Assembly (NCBI RefSeq): GCF_000936425.1
Contig: NZ_AVFK01000007.1
Coordinates: forward strand, 124,001 to 188,000
Length of the DNA: 64,000 nt
Reading direction: 5' to 3'
DNA from: Skermanella aerolata KACC 11604
GTDB lineage: Bacteria > Pseudomonadota > Alphaproteobacteria > Azospirillales > Azospirillaceae
Part shown: positions 42,286 to 51,055 of the stretch, one piece after another
Layout of the letters: every line of letters begins with the position of its first letter
How positions within the stretch are numbered: position 1 is the first letter of the stretch
Translations under genes and position numbers: made by a program
The notes under the pieces: model-generated
The model's database searches: none
What the model was told of the DNA's origin: nothing
The model's input: only the letters and a program-made list of their open reading frames with translations

Positions 42286-43166
42286 AAGAGGTGCTGCGCC
42301 GCTACGGCCCAGGCTTGACCGCCGCGATCGTCGCCTTGTGCGCCTTCTGGGTCGTCATGCTGATAGTTTTGCCGCAGTTGCTGATGATCGATTTCTCGCT
42401 CCGCCCCAGCCTGCCGCCGGCGAAACTCGGTGGGCCGGAAGACGTCTACACCGCCCGCAACTACGTCACCCTGTGGAACAACACGATCCACCGGAGCATC
42501 TTCCTCCAGACCATCTGGGCCAGCGCTCTGGTCACCGCGATCACCTTCGCCGTCTGCTATCCCGTCGCCTATTTCATGGCCCAGGTGGCCCGGCCCAAGT
42601 CGCTGCCGCTGCTGATCCTGCTGCTGGTGATCCCGTTCTGGATCAACGAACTGCTCCGGACCTTCGCCTGGTACATCATCCTGGCCTTCAACGGCCCGCT
42701 CAATCTGGCGCTCGTCTGGCTGGGCCTGCTCGACCAGCCCGTCCGCCTGCTCGGCAGTCCGGCCGGCGTGATCGTCGGCATGGTCTATGTGTATATCCTG
42801 TTCATGGTGTTCCCGCTCTACAACGCGATCGAGTCGCTGGACCGCAACCAGATCGAGGCGGCAAGGGACCTTGGCAGCGGCTGGCTGCGCATCCACCGCC
42901 GCATCGTCATCCCCCACGCCAAGCCCGGCATCGCGGTCGGCTGCATCATGACCTTCATGCTGGCGGCGGGAAGCTACGCCGTCCCGGCCCTGCTCGGCGG
43001 CCCCAGCAGCCGCTGGTTCACCGAGATCATCTACAACTGGTTCTTCGAGGGCGGCAACTGGAACCAGGGTGCGGCCTACGCCTTCATCCTGCTGGTCCTG
43101 TGCGTCGGCTTCATCCTGCTGATGATGCGGATCTTCAAGGTCGGCCTGACCGATGTCGCGAAGTAA
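42282..43166 (+). CDS. spermidine/putrescine-type ABC permease, PotB-like
   Basis: A 294-residue permease with six hydrophobic helices and the EAA loop (NQIEAARDLGSGWLRIHRRIVIPHAKPG). The stretch IPFWINELLRTFAWYIIL is the conserved PotB/PotH periplasmic-membrane signature. It starts in a four-base overlap with the ATPase gene and precedes the PotC-like gene by 15 bases. Confidence 0.92.
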   Translation: MKEVLRRYGPGLTAAIVALCAFWVVMLIVLPQLLMIDFSLRPSLPPAKLGGPEDVYTARNYVTLWNNTIHRSIFLQTIWASALVTAITFAVCYPVAYFMAQVARPKSLPLLILLLVIPFWINELLRTFAWYIILAFNGPLNLALVWLGLLDQPVRLLGSPAGVIVGMVYVYILFMVFPLYNAIESLDRNQIEAARDLGSGWLRIHRRIVIPHAKPGIAVGCIMTFMLAAGSYAVPALLGGPSSRWFTEIIYNWFFEGGNWNQGAAYAFILLVLCVGFILLMMRIFKVGLTDVAK

Positions 43167-43181
43167 TGGGGGCCAAGTGAC

Positions 43182-44036
43182 ATGACGGCGGACCGTATCC
43201 GATCCTCGCTGGTGACGGCCTATATGGTGCTGTTCTTCGGCTACCTGTTCCTGCCGCTGATCATCATGACGGCGGCCACGTTCAACACCAGCCGCTTCCC
43301 CACGGTGGCGCCCTGGATGGGCTTCACGCTCGACTGGTTCACGGTGCTGTGGAACGACCGGGCCATGTGGACAGCTCTGTGGACAAGTTTTCTGATCGGA
43401 GTCGGCGTGATCGTCCTGGCCGTTCCGATCGGGCTTTCGGCGGCGCTGCTGCTGTACCGGCTACACAGCAAGGCGCGGACGGTGCTCTACGCCGTGATGG
43501 TCTCGCCACTGCTGACTCCCGGCGTCATCATCGGCATCTCGACGCTGGTGTTCTGGGACCGCTGGCTGGACGTCAAGGGCGGCATCTTCCTGACCGTGAT
43601 CGCCCAATCCAGCTTCATCGCGGCCTATGCCATGCTCCTGTTCATGGCTCGCCTGCAACGCTTCGACCTGACGCTGGAGGAAGCCGCACTCGACCTCGGC
43701 GCCAGCCATCTCCAGGTCTTCCGCCGGATCACCCTGCCCTACCTGATGCCGGCGATCCTGTCCGCCGCCTTCATCGCCTTCCTGCAAAGCTTCGAGAACT
43801 ACAACACGACGATCTTCGTGCGCGGGCTGGACACCACCCTGACCGTCTATATCGCGTCCAAGGTCCGCACCGGCCTGACCCCCGCCGTCAACGCCCTATC
43901 GGTCATCATGATCGGCCTGACGATCCTGGGCGCCTTCGTCTACGAACTCGCCCGCCGCCGGGAACTCGCCCGCCAGGAATCGGCGAAGCGACGCGCAGTC
44001 CAGGCCGACATGGCGCTGGCCGGATCAGCGCTGTAA
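43182..44036 (+). CDS. spermidine/putrescine-type ABC permease, PotC-like
   Basis: A 284-residue permease with the PotC/PotI pattern: an N-terminal helix (MVLFFGYLFLPLIIMTAATFN), the SRFPTVAPWMGFTLDWF segment, and the EAA loop LEEAALDLGASHLQVFRRITLPYLMP. It completes the importer. The nucleoside hydrolase gene converges from the other side 21 bases away, and no terminator hairpin is seen between them. Confidence 0.92.
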   Translation: MTADRIRSSLVTAYMVLFFGYLFLPLIIMTAATFNTSRFPTVAPWMGFTLDWFTVLWNDRAMWTALWTSFLIGVGVIVLAVPIGLSAALLLYRLHSKARTVLYAVMVSPLLTPGVIIGISTLVFWDRWLDVKGGIFLTVIAQSSFIAAYAMLLFMARLQRFDLTLEEAALDLGASHLQVFRRITLPYLMPAILSAAFIAFLQSFENYNTTIFVRGLDTTLTVYIASKVRTGLTPAVNALSVIMIGLTILGAFVYELARRRELARQESAKRRAVQADMALAGSAL

Positions 44037-44057
44037 CGGTCCGGATCGGCGCGTCCC

Positions 44058-45002
44058 TTACAGGCGCGCCAGCCGCTCCGTCAGCAACTCGTAGAATCCG
44101 TCCGAGTCGATCTGGTTGATTACAAGGGCATTGGCCGGCTTGCCCGTGACACCCCACCAGTCCACGACAGTCATGCCGAGCGTGCGTTCCGACGCCGTCT
44201 CGATCTCGACCGCGACGCGTTTGCCCTGGAACAGCTCCGGCCGCAGCAGCCATGCGATGACGCAGGGGTCGTGCAACGGCCCGCCGTCCGTCCCGTACTT
44301 CGCCTCGTCGAACCGTTCGGAGAAGTCGAGCATGGCAGCAACCGCCAGCCCGACCGGAGAACCCAGCGCCCGGAACCGCTCGACCCGGACACGGGTACTC
44401 ATAGCCTTGTGGGTGACGTCCAGCGGCATCATCGTGACCGGCGCGCCGCACTCGAAGACGTTGTGCGCGGCATGCGGATCGACGTAGATGTTGAACTCGG
44501 CCGCCGGGGTGATGTTGCCGCCTTCCGCCCAGCCGCCGCCCATCAGAACGATCTCCCGGATCTTCGGCACGATGCCCGGTTCCTTGACCAGCGCCATGCC
44601 AAGGTTGGTCAGCGGCCCCAGCATGCACAGCGTGATAGAGGCGTCTTCCGCCGCCATCAGCGTATCGACCAGGAAATCGACCGCATGGCCCTGCCTCAGC
44701 GCCATCGACGGCTCAGGCAGATCGGGACCGTCCAGTCCCGTCTTGCCGTGGACATGCTCGGCGGTAACAAGGCGGGTGCGCACCATGGGCCGGGCGCACC
44801 CGGCATAGACGAGGATCTCCGGCCTGCTCGCCAGTTCGCAGATCCGGCGCGCGTTCTTTTCCGTCAGGCTGAGCGGCACATTGCCAGCCACGACGGTCAC
44901 GCCGAGGATCTCGAGATCCTCGGGAGACGCGAGCGCCAGCAGCATGGCGACCGCGTCGTCCTGACCGGGATCGGTGTCGATGATGATCCGCCGTGGCGTC
45001 AT
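44058..45002 (-). CDS. inosine/uridine-preferring nucleoside hydrolase
   Basis: A 314-residue enzyme that cleaves the N-glycosidic bond of ribonucleosides for purine or pyrimidine salvage. The family hallmark DTDPGQDDA at residues 9-17 coordinates calcium with the ribose hydroxyls. The EFNIYVDPHAA loop and the catalytic-histidine region GGPLHDPCVIAWLL are also present. Length is typical. Base preference cannot be decided from the sequence. It is a single gene, convergent with the PotC-like gene. Confidence 0.92.
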   Translation of the reverse strand: MTPRRIIIDTDPGQDDAVAMLLALASPEDLEILGVTVVAGNVPLSLTEKNARRICELASRPEILVYAGCARPMVRTRLVTAEHVHGKTGLDGPDLPEPSMALRQGHAVDFLVDTLMAAEDASITLCMLGPLTNLGMALVKEPGIVPKIREIVLMGGGWAEGGNITPAAEFNIYVDPHAAHNVFECGAPVTMMPLDVTHKAMSTRVRVERFRALGSPVGLAVAAMLDFSERFDEAKYGTDGGPLHDPCVIAWLLRPELFQGKRVAVEIETASERTLGMTVVDWWGVTGKPANALVINQIDSDGFYELLTERLARL

Positions 45003-45099
45003 GGGGAAACCTGTCCGTCTGTAGGGTCTATCTGTCTATTCAGGCTAGACCGAAACAGATAGCCCCCTTCACGCCCTGGCGAAAGGCCCCATCACCATG

Positions 45100-45645
45100 T
45101 CAATTCGAGGAAATGGCCTGCGTGGACATCCGGCGCAGCATCTCGACATGGCGCTGGATTACAGGAGTATAGCGCTGGGCGAACTGTCTAAGTTCGACAT
45201 CCTGTCCCCGATTGGACTGTATCTGGAACAGGCCCAAGGTCGCTTCATGGTCGGCAAGCTGCTGCGGAACGTACTGCCGGTCGAACTCGGCCCCGGACAG
45301 CTGTTCGAGCATGTCGCCGATTTCCTGGCGTCCCGGATCGGGCGAGCTGGGCGGCGTGATCCCCTTGTTGGAGGCGAGTGCCACCAGATCCTTGTTCATC
45401 TGAGTATGCTCGGTGACCATCCTGCCGCCGAATTCTCTAACCTGCTGGCTAGACGCCTGGGTTTGAGCCAGTTCACCCAATTCGACTTCGGCAAGGCTGC
45501 CGTAGGCGGCTTGGGAAATGAAGCTACGGTCGGCGGCGCTGAGTGACGACGACTCTTTTGCGAGGTTGGCCATACCGAAGGGGCTGGAGCAACCAGCCAG
45601 AACAACGAGAGCAAAACCGGCAGTGGCGAGGCGCACCTTGCGCAT
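45100..45645 (-). CDS. DUF4142 family lipoprotein
   Basis: A 181-residue envelope protein. The signal peptide RKVRLATAGFALVVLAGC ends in a lipobox, so C19 should be acylated. The mature part has the DUF4142 features: SAADRSFISQAAYGSLAEVELG, then HTQMNKDLVALA and a helical C-terminus with PQQLADHEATLGLFQIQ. The family is ferritin-like in fold prediction, with unknown function and links to stress. The ATG at 45645 follows GGAGGAACGATA, a very good site, which is why it is preferred to the ATG at 45666. Confidence 0.85.
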   Translation of the reverse strand: MRKVRLATAGFALVVLAGCSSPFGMANLAKESSSLSAADRSFISQAAYGSLAEVELGELAQTQASSQQVREFGGRMVTEHTQMNKDLVALASNKGITPPSSPDPGRQEIGDMLEQLSGAEFDRQYVPQQLADHEATLGLFQIQSNRGQDVELRQFAQRYTPVIQRHVEMLRRMSTQAISSN

Positions 45646-45852
45646 TATCGTTCCTCCAAGTTTCATTATTGCACGTATGCATGGCCCTCAACCTGCGATG
45701 AAACATTTGGTCGCGCGGTTACGATGGGATTATGCCGCCGATCGCTTTACGGCATTCGACGGCACGGTTCGGTGCTGTGACGCGTTCGCTTGCACCGGAC
45801 AGTCTGACTCGGGTATCTCATTCCCCGGATCGCCTCACCCGAGAACGCCATC

Positions 45853-46521
45853 TTGACCACCGGCATCGCCCTTCCCGCACCTCCCCATCTTGAGGGGCTT
45901 CCATCTCCCGGCGCGCGGTCTTCGGGCCATCCCGGAATCGCCTTCTTCGATTTCGACGGGACGCTGGTGCGCGGCGACAGCCTGCTGCCGTTCCTGTCGC
46001 TGATCGTGGGAAAGAAGCGGGCGCGGCTGTCGCTGATGCGGGCGGTCCACGGCGCCATCCAGCTCCACGCGACGAAGCGCCAGTTGGGCAGCGATATCCG
46101 CACCTCGACCAAGGCGATCCTGCTGCGCCTGACCCTCGCCGACGTGCCCGTAGCGGAAGCCCGCGCCGCCGCCGAGCGCCTTCCCGGCTGGGTGCGCTGG
46201 AACCGCCCGATCCTGGACGCACTGAAAGCCCATCAGGACGCCGGACGCCGGGTCGTGATCGCGACCGGCGCGCTTGACCTCTACATGCCCGAACTCCTGA
46301 AGGACCTCGGCATAACCGACCTGCTGGCGACTGGGCTGGAGGAGGTGGACGGCGTATTGACCGGCCACATGAAGGGCGGTAACTGCGTCCGCGCCATGAA
46401 GGCCCAGCGCGTCTCCGCCTACCTGCACCACCACGGCCCGTTCGGCGAGACCTGGGGCTACGGTAACCGCCCCAGCGACGTGCCGATGCTCGACCTGCTG
46501 CACAACAAGGTGATTGTTTAG
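45853..46521 (+). CDS. HAD-superfamily hydrolase, subfamily IB (PSPase-like)
   Basis: A 222-residue phosphatase. Motif I is FFDFDGTLV at residues 30-38 (nucleophile D32, acid D34), motif II is VVIATGAL and motif III-IV is in GYGNRPSDVPML. The helical cap between about 45 and 120 is that of the IB group related to phosphoserine phosphatase. The start appears to be TTG; no in-frame ATG precedes the fold, and an inverted repeat (CTCGGGT 45808-45814, ACCCGAG 45837-45843) lies just upstream. Substrate unknown. Confidence 0.82.
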   Translation: MTTGIALPAPPHLEGLPSPGARSSGHPGIAFFDFDGTLVRGDSLLPFLSLIVGKKRARLSLMRAVHGAIQLHATKRQLGSDIRTSTKAILLRLTLADVPVAEARAAAERLPGWVRWNRPILDALKAHQDAGRRVVIATGALDLYMPELLKDLGITDLLATGLEEVDGVLTGHMKGGNCVRAMKAQRVSAYLHHHGPFGETWGYGNRPSDVPMLDLLHNKVIV

Positions 46522-46533
46522 ACCGGCCGTTCC

Positions 46534-47928
46534 CTAAAGCAAAAACACGCTCGCCAGCCCCAGGAAGACGAAGAAGCCCAGCACGTCCGTGGTTGTGGTC
46601 AGGAACGGTCCGGCGGCCACCGCCGGATCGACCCCGAACCGGTTGAGCGTCAGCGGGATCACCGTTCCGGCCAGCCCGGCCCAGACCATGTTGAACATCA
46701 TGGCGCTCGCCAGCACCGCCCCCAGGCCCCAGTCGCCGAACCACAGGGTCGCGATCGTGCCCATGACGGTGGCGAAGACGACGCCGTTCATCAGGCCGAC
46801 CACGATCTCCTTGCCGACCACCCGCCACGTGCCGCCGCCGGTCAGGTCGCGGGCCGCCAGGGCGCGCACCATGACGGTGACCACCTGCATCCCGGCATTG
46901 CCGCCCATGGCGGCGACGATCGGCATCAGGATCGCCAGCGCCACGATCTCGGCGATGGCGCCTTCGAACCGCGAGATCACCAGCGACGCCAGGATCGTGT
47001 TGACCAGAGTGACCAGAAGCCAGCTCTGCCGCCGCCGCGCCGTCCGCAGGGGGGAGGCGAAGATGTCGCGTTCGCCCGTGCGGGCGAGGCCCAGCATGTC
47101 CTCCTCCGCCTCCTCGTCGATCACGTCCACGATGTCGTCGACGGTGATGGCGCCGATCAGGCGCTGGGCATCGTCCACGACCGGGATGGTGACCAGATCG
47201 TTGCGGCGGAAGATGTCGGCCACCTGCTCCTGGTCCATCGTGGCCGGAACGCTGAGGCCCCGGTCGTCCATGATGTCCCGGATGCGGGTCTCGCGCGGGT
47301 TGCGCAGCACCCGGCTGGTCGGCACCGTCCCGGCGGGACGATGGGCCGGATCGACCACGAACAGGTCGTAGAAATCGTCGGGCAGGCCGTGGCTGCGGCG
47401 CAGGAAGTCGATCGTCTCGCCGACCGTCCAGAAGCCGGGAACCGCGACCACGTCGCGCTGCATCAATCGCCCAGCGCTCGATTCCGGATACGACAACCCT
47501 TGTTCCAGGATCGCGCGGAAGGCAGCCGGCATCGCCTGCATGACCGCGATCCGGCGCTCATCGTCCAGCGTCTCGATCAGGTACAGCGCGTCGTCGCTTT
47601 CCAGTTTGGCGATGGCCGCCGCCAAGTCGGCGGTGCTGAACTGCTCGACCACGTCCAGCCGCACGCTGTCGTCCAGCTCGGTCAGCACCGTCGGGTCGAA
47701 GGTGTCGTGGATCGCCTGGATCAGAGCCGCGCGCTCCCGGCTGTCGAGCGGTTCCAGCAAATCGGCCAGATCGGCATAGCCGAGCGGCGTCACCAGCGCC
47801 CGAACGCGCTCGGGCTGGCCCAGGTCGAGTGCGTCGCGCACCTCGTCCACGAACTCGGGCGTCAGCCCGGTGACCCTGGGATCGGGCCTGCGGCCGTTCC
47901 CTCTCACCTCATCGGCCGTCCCGTTCAA
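46534..47928 (-). CDS. mgtE: magnesium transporter MgtE
   Basis: A 464-residue Mg2+ channel. The N domain with helical repeats (about residues 25-150) precedes two CBS domains (about 155-275; for example VPATMDQEQVADIFRRNDLVTIPVVDD). A plug helix and five membrane helices from about 305 follow, with pore motifs such as ILMPIVAAMGGNAGMQ and MMFNMVWAGLAGTVIPL. The start proposed is a TTG overlapping the stop of the HAD gene (TTGA); a GTG at 47907 is the alternative. MgtE senses cytoplasmic Mg through the N and CBS domains. Third gene of a coupled trio with MarC and the HAD hydrolase. Confidence 0.9.
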   Translation of the reverse strand: MNGTADEVRGNGRRPDPRVTGLTPEFVDEVRDALDLGQPERVRALVTPLGYADLADLLEPLDSRERAALIQAIHDTFDPTVLTELDDSVRLDVVEQFSTADLAAAIAKLESDDALYLIETLDDERRIAVMQAMPAAFRAILEQGLSYPESSAGRLMQRDVVAVPGFWTVGETIDFLRRSHGLPDDFYDLFVVDPAHRPAGTVPTSRVLRNPRETRIRDIMDDRGLSVPATMDQEQVADIFRRNDLVTIPVVDDAQRLIGAITVDDIVDVIDEEAEEDMLGLARTGERDIFASPLRTARRRQSWLLVTLVNTILASLVISRFEGAIAEIVALAILMPIVAAMGGNAGMQVVTVMVRALAARDLTGGGTWRVVGKEIVVGLMNGVVFATVMGTIATLWFGDWGLGAVLASAMMFNMVWAGLAGTVIPLTLNRFGVDPAVAAGPFLTTTTDVLGFFVFLGLASVFLL

Positions 47929-48677
47929 TGTCCAAGCCCATGGACGATGCCGGTCAGTTCGGCCATGGCGTCGATCCGTTCGTATCCCTGCTCCGGCGGC
48001 TCGACATGTTCGTGCGCCCAGGTGATGTGGTAGGGCACGTGGACCGCGCGTCCGCCGATCTCCAGCACCGGCAGGATGTCGGACCGGACGGAGTTGCCGA
48101 CCATCAGGAACCGCTCCGGCGCGATCCCGTGCCGGGTCAGCACCCGCCGGTAGGTGGCGGGGTCCTTTTCCGACACGATCTCGATCGCGTCGAACATCTC
48201 CGCAAGGCCGGAGCGGGCGATCTTGCTTTCCTGGTCGAACAGGTCGCCCTTGGTGACCAGCACCAGCCGGTGGCTGTGGCTGAGGTATTCGACCGTTTCG
48301 GCGACGCCGTCCAGAAGCTCGACCGGATGCCGCAGCATCGCCTTGCCGGCCTCGATCATCGCCTGGATGTCCCGGGCCTCGATCCGCCCGTCGGTGACCT
48401 CGATCGCCGTCTCGATCATCGACAGGATGAAGCCCTTGATGCCGTAGCCGAACAGACCGAGGTTTCCTCGCTCGGTGTCGAGCAGCCGGCGGTCGCCATC
48501 GGCCGCCAAGTCCTCGCCCAGCATGGCGCGGAACTTGTCCTGCGTCATGGAGAAGATCGACTCGTTGTGCCACAGGGTGTCGTCGCCGTCGAAACCGATG
48601 GTCCAGCCCCCCGTCTTGTTCTCACCGGCCTTGGTCTCGCCGGCCCTGTTGTCACTGGCCTTATTCTCACTGGTCAT
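47925..48677 (-). CDS. HAD-superfamily hydrolase with N-terminal pentapeptide repeat
   Basis: A 250-residue hydrolase. Motif I is GFDGDDTLWHNE (residues 28-39), unusual in having GDD rather than DGT; motif II is LVLVTKGD and motif III/IV lies around KIAR...GNSVRSDI. This resembles YjjG/FMN-hydrolase-like HAD proteins. Before the fold, residues 3-22 are four copies of a five-residue unit [SG][ED][NT][KR][AT], from a 15-base tandem repeat. The start overlaps the marC stop (ATGA) and the stop overlaps the mgtE start, so the three are probably co-translated. Substrate unknown. Confidence 0.85.
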   Translation of the reverse strand: MTSENKASDNRAGETKAGENKTGGWTIGFDGDDTLWHNESIFSMTQDKFRAMLGEDLAADGDRRLLDTERGNLGLFGYGIKGFILSMIETAIEVTDGRIEARDIQAMIEAGKAMLRHPVELLDGVAETVEYLSHSHRLVLVTKGDLFDQESKIARSGLAEMFDAIEIVSEKDPATYRRVLTRHGIAPERFLMVGNSVRSDILPVLEIGGRAVHVPYHITWAHEHVEPPEQGYERIDAMAELTGIVHGLGH

Positions 48678-49306
48678 GTCTTCACGATTCCGCTTTGCAG
48701 GATGCCGTCGATCACGAACTGGCAGGCCAGCGCCGCCAGCAGGATGCCGAGCACCCGGTTGATCACGTTGACGCCCGTGACGCCCATCAGCTTGCTGACC
48801 TTGGCCGCTGCCAGCAGGACGGCAAGGTTCGCCAGCAGCACCAGCGCCAGGACGCCCAGCACGACGGCTTGGCCCCAGATGTCGCCGTGCGCTTTGCCCA
48901 TCAGCAGCAGCAGGGACGTCAGCGCGCCCGGCCCGGCGATCAGCGGGATCGCCAGCGGAAAGACCGAGATGTCCTCCTTGTGGGTCGCCTCTTCCTGTTC
49001 CGTCGCGGTCGTGCTGCGGATCCCGCTGGGCCGCGCGAAGGCCATGTCGATGGCGAGCAGGAGCAGCAGGATGCCGCCGGCGATCCGGAAGGCCGGAAAG
49101 CCGATGCCCAGCGCCCGCAGCAGGAACTCGCCGACGAAGGCGAATACGAACAGGATGATCGCCGCGATCAGGACGCCCTTGATCGCCATCCGCCGCCGGT
49201 GCGCGTCGTCGGACCCGCGCGTCAAAGCCGCGAAGATCGGACCTGTCCCGATCGGATCGATGGTCACCAGCAGCGCCACCGCCGATGTCACGGCCAGATC
49301 AAGCAC
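48674..49306 (-). CDS. MarC family integral membrane protein
   Basis: A 210-residue six-helix membrane protein of the MarC/UPF0056 (NAAT) family. Recognisable pieces are LLVTIDPIGTGPIFAALTRG near the start and FPLAIPLIAGPGALTSLLLL near residue 118. Despite the name, MarC proteins have no proven role in multidrug resistance; the function is unknown. The start is a GTG with AAGGG nine bases upstream. First gene of the MarC-HAD-MgtE unit. Confidence 0.9.
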   Translation of the reverse strand: MLDLAVTSAVALLVTIDPIGTGPIFAALTRGSDDAHRRRMAIKGVLIAAIILFVFAFVGEFLLRALGIGFPAFRIAGGILLLLLAIDMAFARPSGIRSTTATEQEEATHKEDISVFPLAIPLIAGPGALTSLLLLMGKAHGDIWGQAVVLGVLALVLLANLAVLLAAAKVSKLMGVTGVNVINRVLGILLAALACQFVIDGILQSGIVKT

Positions 49307-49530
49307 GGCCGGACCCTTGCCCGAGGAAGTGGATGGACATCGCGACAGAACCTTCTAGCGGAAATGGGGGTTTATAACGGCAGAGGCATGGATAAAACGC
49401 GCTCATCCCGCCCGCAAGCATGCGTTGGATTGACAGGACGTGCCGCACCGCACTATCCCTGACGCCAACGGCTGAGAATACCGAACAGGCCAAAGCGGCG
49501 TATCAACAATAAAGAGACAAGGACAAGGGG

Positions 49531-50232
49531 ATGAAGAAGGTCTATGCCGACGCCAAGAGCGCCCTTCAAGGACTGCTTTTCGACGATATGACGATCATGG
49601 CCGGCGGTTTCGGCCTTTGCGGCATTCCGGAAACTCTCATCGAGGCCATCCGGGACAGCGGCGTCAAGGGCCTGACCGTGATCTCCAACAACGCCGGCAT
49701 CGACAATGTCGGCCTGGGCGTGCTGCTGGAGACGCGCCAGATCAAGAAGATGATCTCGTCCTATGTCGGCGAGAACAAGACCTTCGCCAAGCAGTTCCTG
49801 GCCGGCGAGCTTGAGATCGAGTTCAATCCCCAGGGCACCCTGGCCGAGCGTTGCCGCGCCGGCGGCGCCGGCATCCCCGCCTTCTTCACGAAGACCGGCG
49901 TCGGCACCCTGGTCGCCGAGGGCAAGGAAGTCCGCGAGTTCAACGGCGAGCAGTACGTGATGGAGACCGGCCTGTTCGCCGATTTGGCCGTGGTCCACGC
50001 CTGGAAGGGCGACACCGAAGGCAACCTCGTCTACCGCAAGACCGCGCGCAACTTCAACCCGATGATGGCGACGGCGGCCAAGGTCACCGTGGCCGAGGTC
50101 GAGAACCTCGTGCAGCCGGGCGAGCTGGATCCCGACCACATCGTCACCGCCGGCATCTTCGTCAAGCGCATCGTCCACGTGCCCGATGCCGAGAAGCGCA
50201 TCGAGCAGCGTACCGTCCGCAAGCGCGCCTGA
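49531..50232 (+). CDS. scoA: 3-oxoacid CoA-transferase subunit A
   Basis: A 233-residue alpha subunit of succinyl-CoA:3-ketoacid CoA-transferase, which activates acetoacetate for ketone-body or PHB use. The glycine-rich [10 protein letters not shown], the ISNNAG segment and [22 protein letters not shown] are family signatures. It is followed after 23 bases by the beta subunit. AGGGG-type purines precede the ATG. Confidence 0.93.
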   Translation: MKKVYADAKSALQGLLFDDMTIMAGGFGLCGIPETLIEAIRDSGVKGLTVISNNAGIDNVGLGVLLETRQIKKMISSYVGENKTFAKQFLAGELEIEFNPQGTLAERCRAGGAGIPAFFTKTGVGTLVAEGKEVREFNGEQYVMETGLFADLAVVHAWKGDTEGNLVYRKTARNFNPMMATAAKVTVAEVENLVQPGELDPDHIVTAGIFVKRIVHVPDAEKRIEQRTVRKRA

Positions 50233-50255
50233 GATTTAAGGGGAGGATCGATAAA

Positions 50256-50897
50256 ATGGCATGGACACGTGAAGAAATGGCGGCGCGCGCCGCGAAGGAA
50301 CTGCGCGACGGCTTCTATGTAAACCTGGGCATCGGCATCCCGACGCTGGTCGCCAACTACATCCCCGAAGGGATCGAAGTCACGCTCCAGAGCGAGAACG
50401 GCATGCTCGGCATGGGTCCCTTCCCGTTCGAGGGCGATGAGGACAGCGACCTGATCAACGCCGGCAAGCAGACCATCACCGAACTGGCGAAGACCAGCTA
50501 CTTCAGCAGCGCCGACAGCTTCGGCATGATCCGGGGCGGCCATATCGACCTGTCGATCCTGGGCGCCATGCAGGTAGCATCGAACGGCGATCTCGCCAAC
50601 TGGATGATTCCGGGCAAGATGGTCAAGGGCATGGGCGGCGCCATGGACCTCGTCGCCGGCGTCAAGAAGGTGGTCGTGGTCATGGAGCATGCCTCCAAGG
50701 ATGGCGAGCCGAAGATCCTGAAGCAGTGCAACCTGCCGCTGACCGGGACCGGCGTGGTCGACCTGATCATCACCGACATGGGCGTCTTCCAGGTCGACGA
50801 GAACGGCGGCGGCCTCACCCTGATCGAGATGGCCCCCGGCGTCACCGTGGACGACATAAAGTCCAAGACCGAAGCGGAGTTCAAGGTCGCGGTCTGA
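50256..50897 (+). CDS. scoB: 3-oxoacid CoA-transferase subunit B
   Basis: A 213-residue beta subunit carrying the catalytic glutamate in the SENG motif ([13 protein letters not shown], near residue 47) that forms the acyl-CoA intermediate. The opening [26 protein letters not shown] is characteristic. A strong site (GGGGAGGATCG) precedes the ATG. A GC hairpin follows the stop (50927-50955). Confidence 0.94.
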   Translation: MAWTREEMAARAAKELRDGFYVNLGIGIPTLVANYIPEGIEVTLQSENGMLGMGPFPFEGDEDSDLINAGKQTITELAKTSYFSSADSFGMIRGGHIDLSILGAMQVASNGDLANWMIPGKMVKGMGGAMDLVAGVKKVVVVMEHASKDGEPKILKQCNLPLTGTGVVDLIITDMGVFQVDENGGGLTLIEMAPGVTVDDIKSKTEAEFKVAV

Positions 50898-50926
50898 CGC
50901 GCGGCCTTCAGTCATCTATAGGTACG

Positions 50927-50955
50927 CCCGGCGGGAGGTTCCTTCTTCCGCCGGG
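50927..50955 (+). terminator. hairpin after scoB
   Basis: CCCGGCGG at 50927-50934 pairs with CCGCCGGG at 50948-50955. No clear T-run follows, so it may terminate scoAB weakly or protect the 3' end. Confidence 0.4.
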
Positions 50956-51055
50956 ACCGTGACGCCCGACCTTCATGGCAGCGATGCCAAAGGGATTGCG
51001 GCGGGACGGCTTTTCCGATTCGACAAGCCCCCTTCCGCGCGCTAAACCGCGCGGC

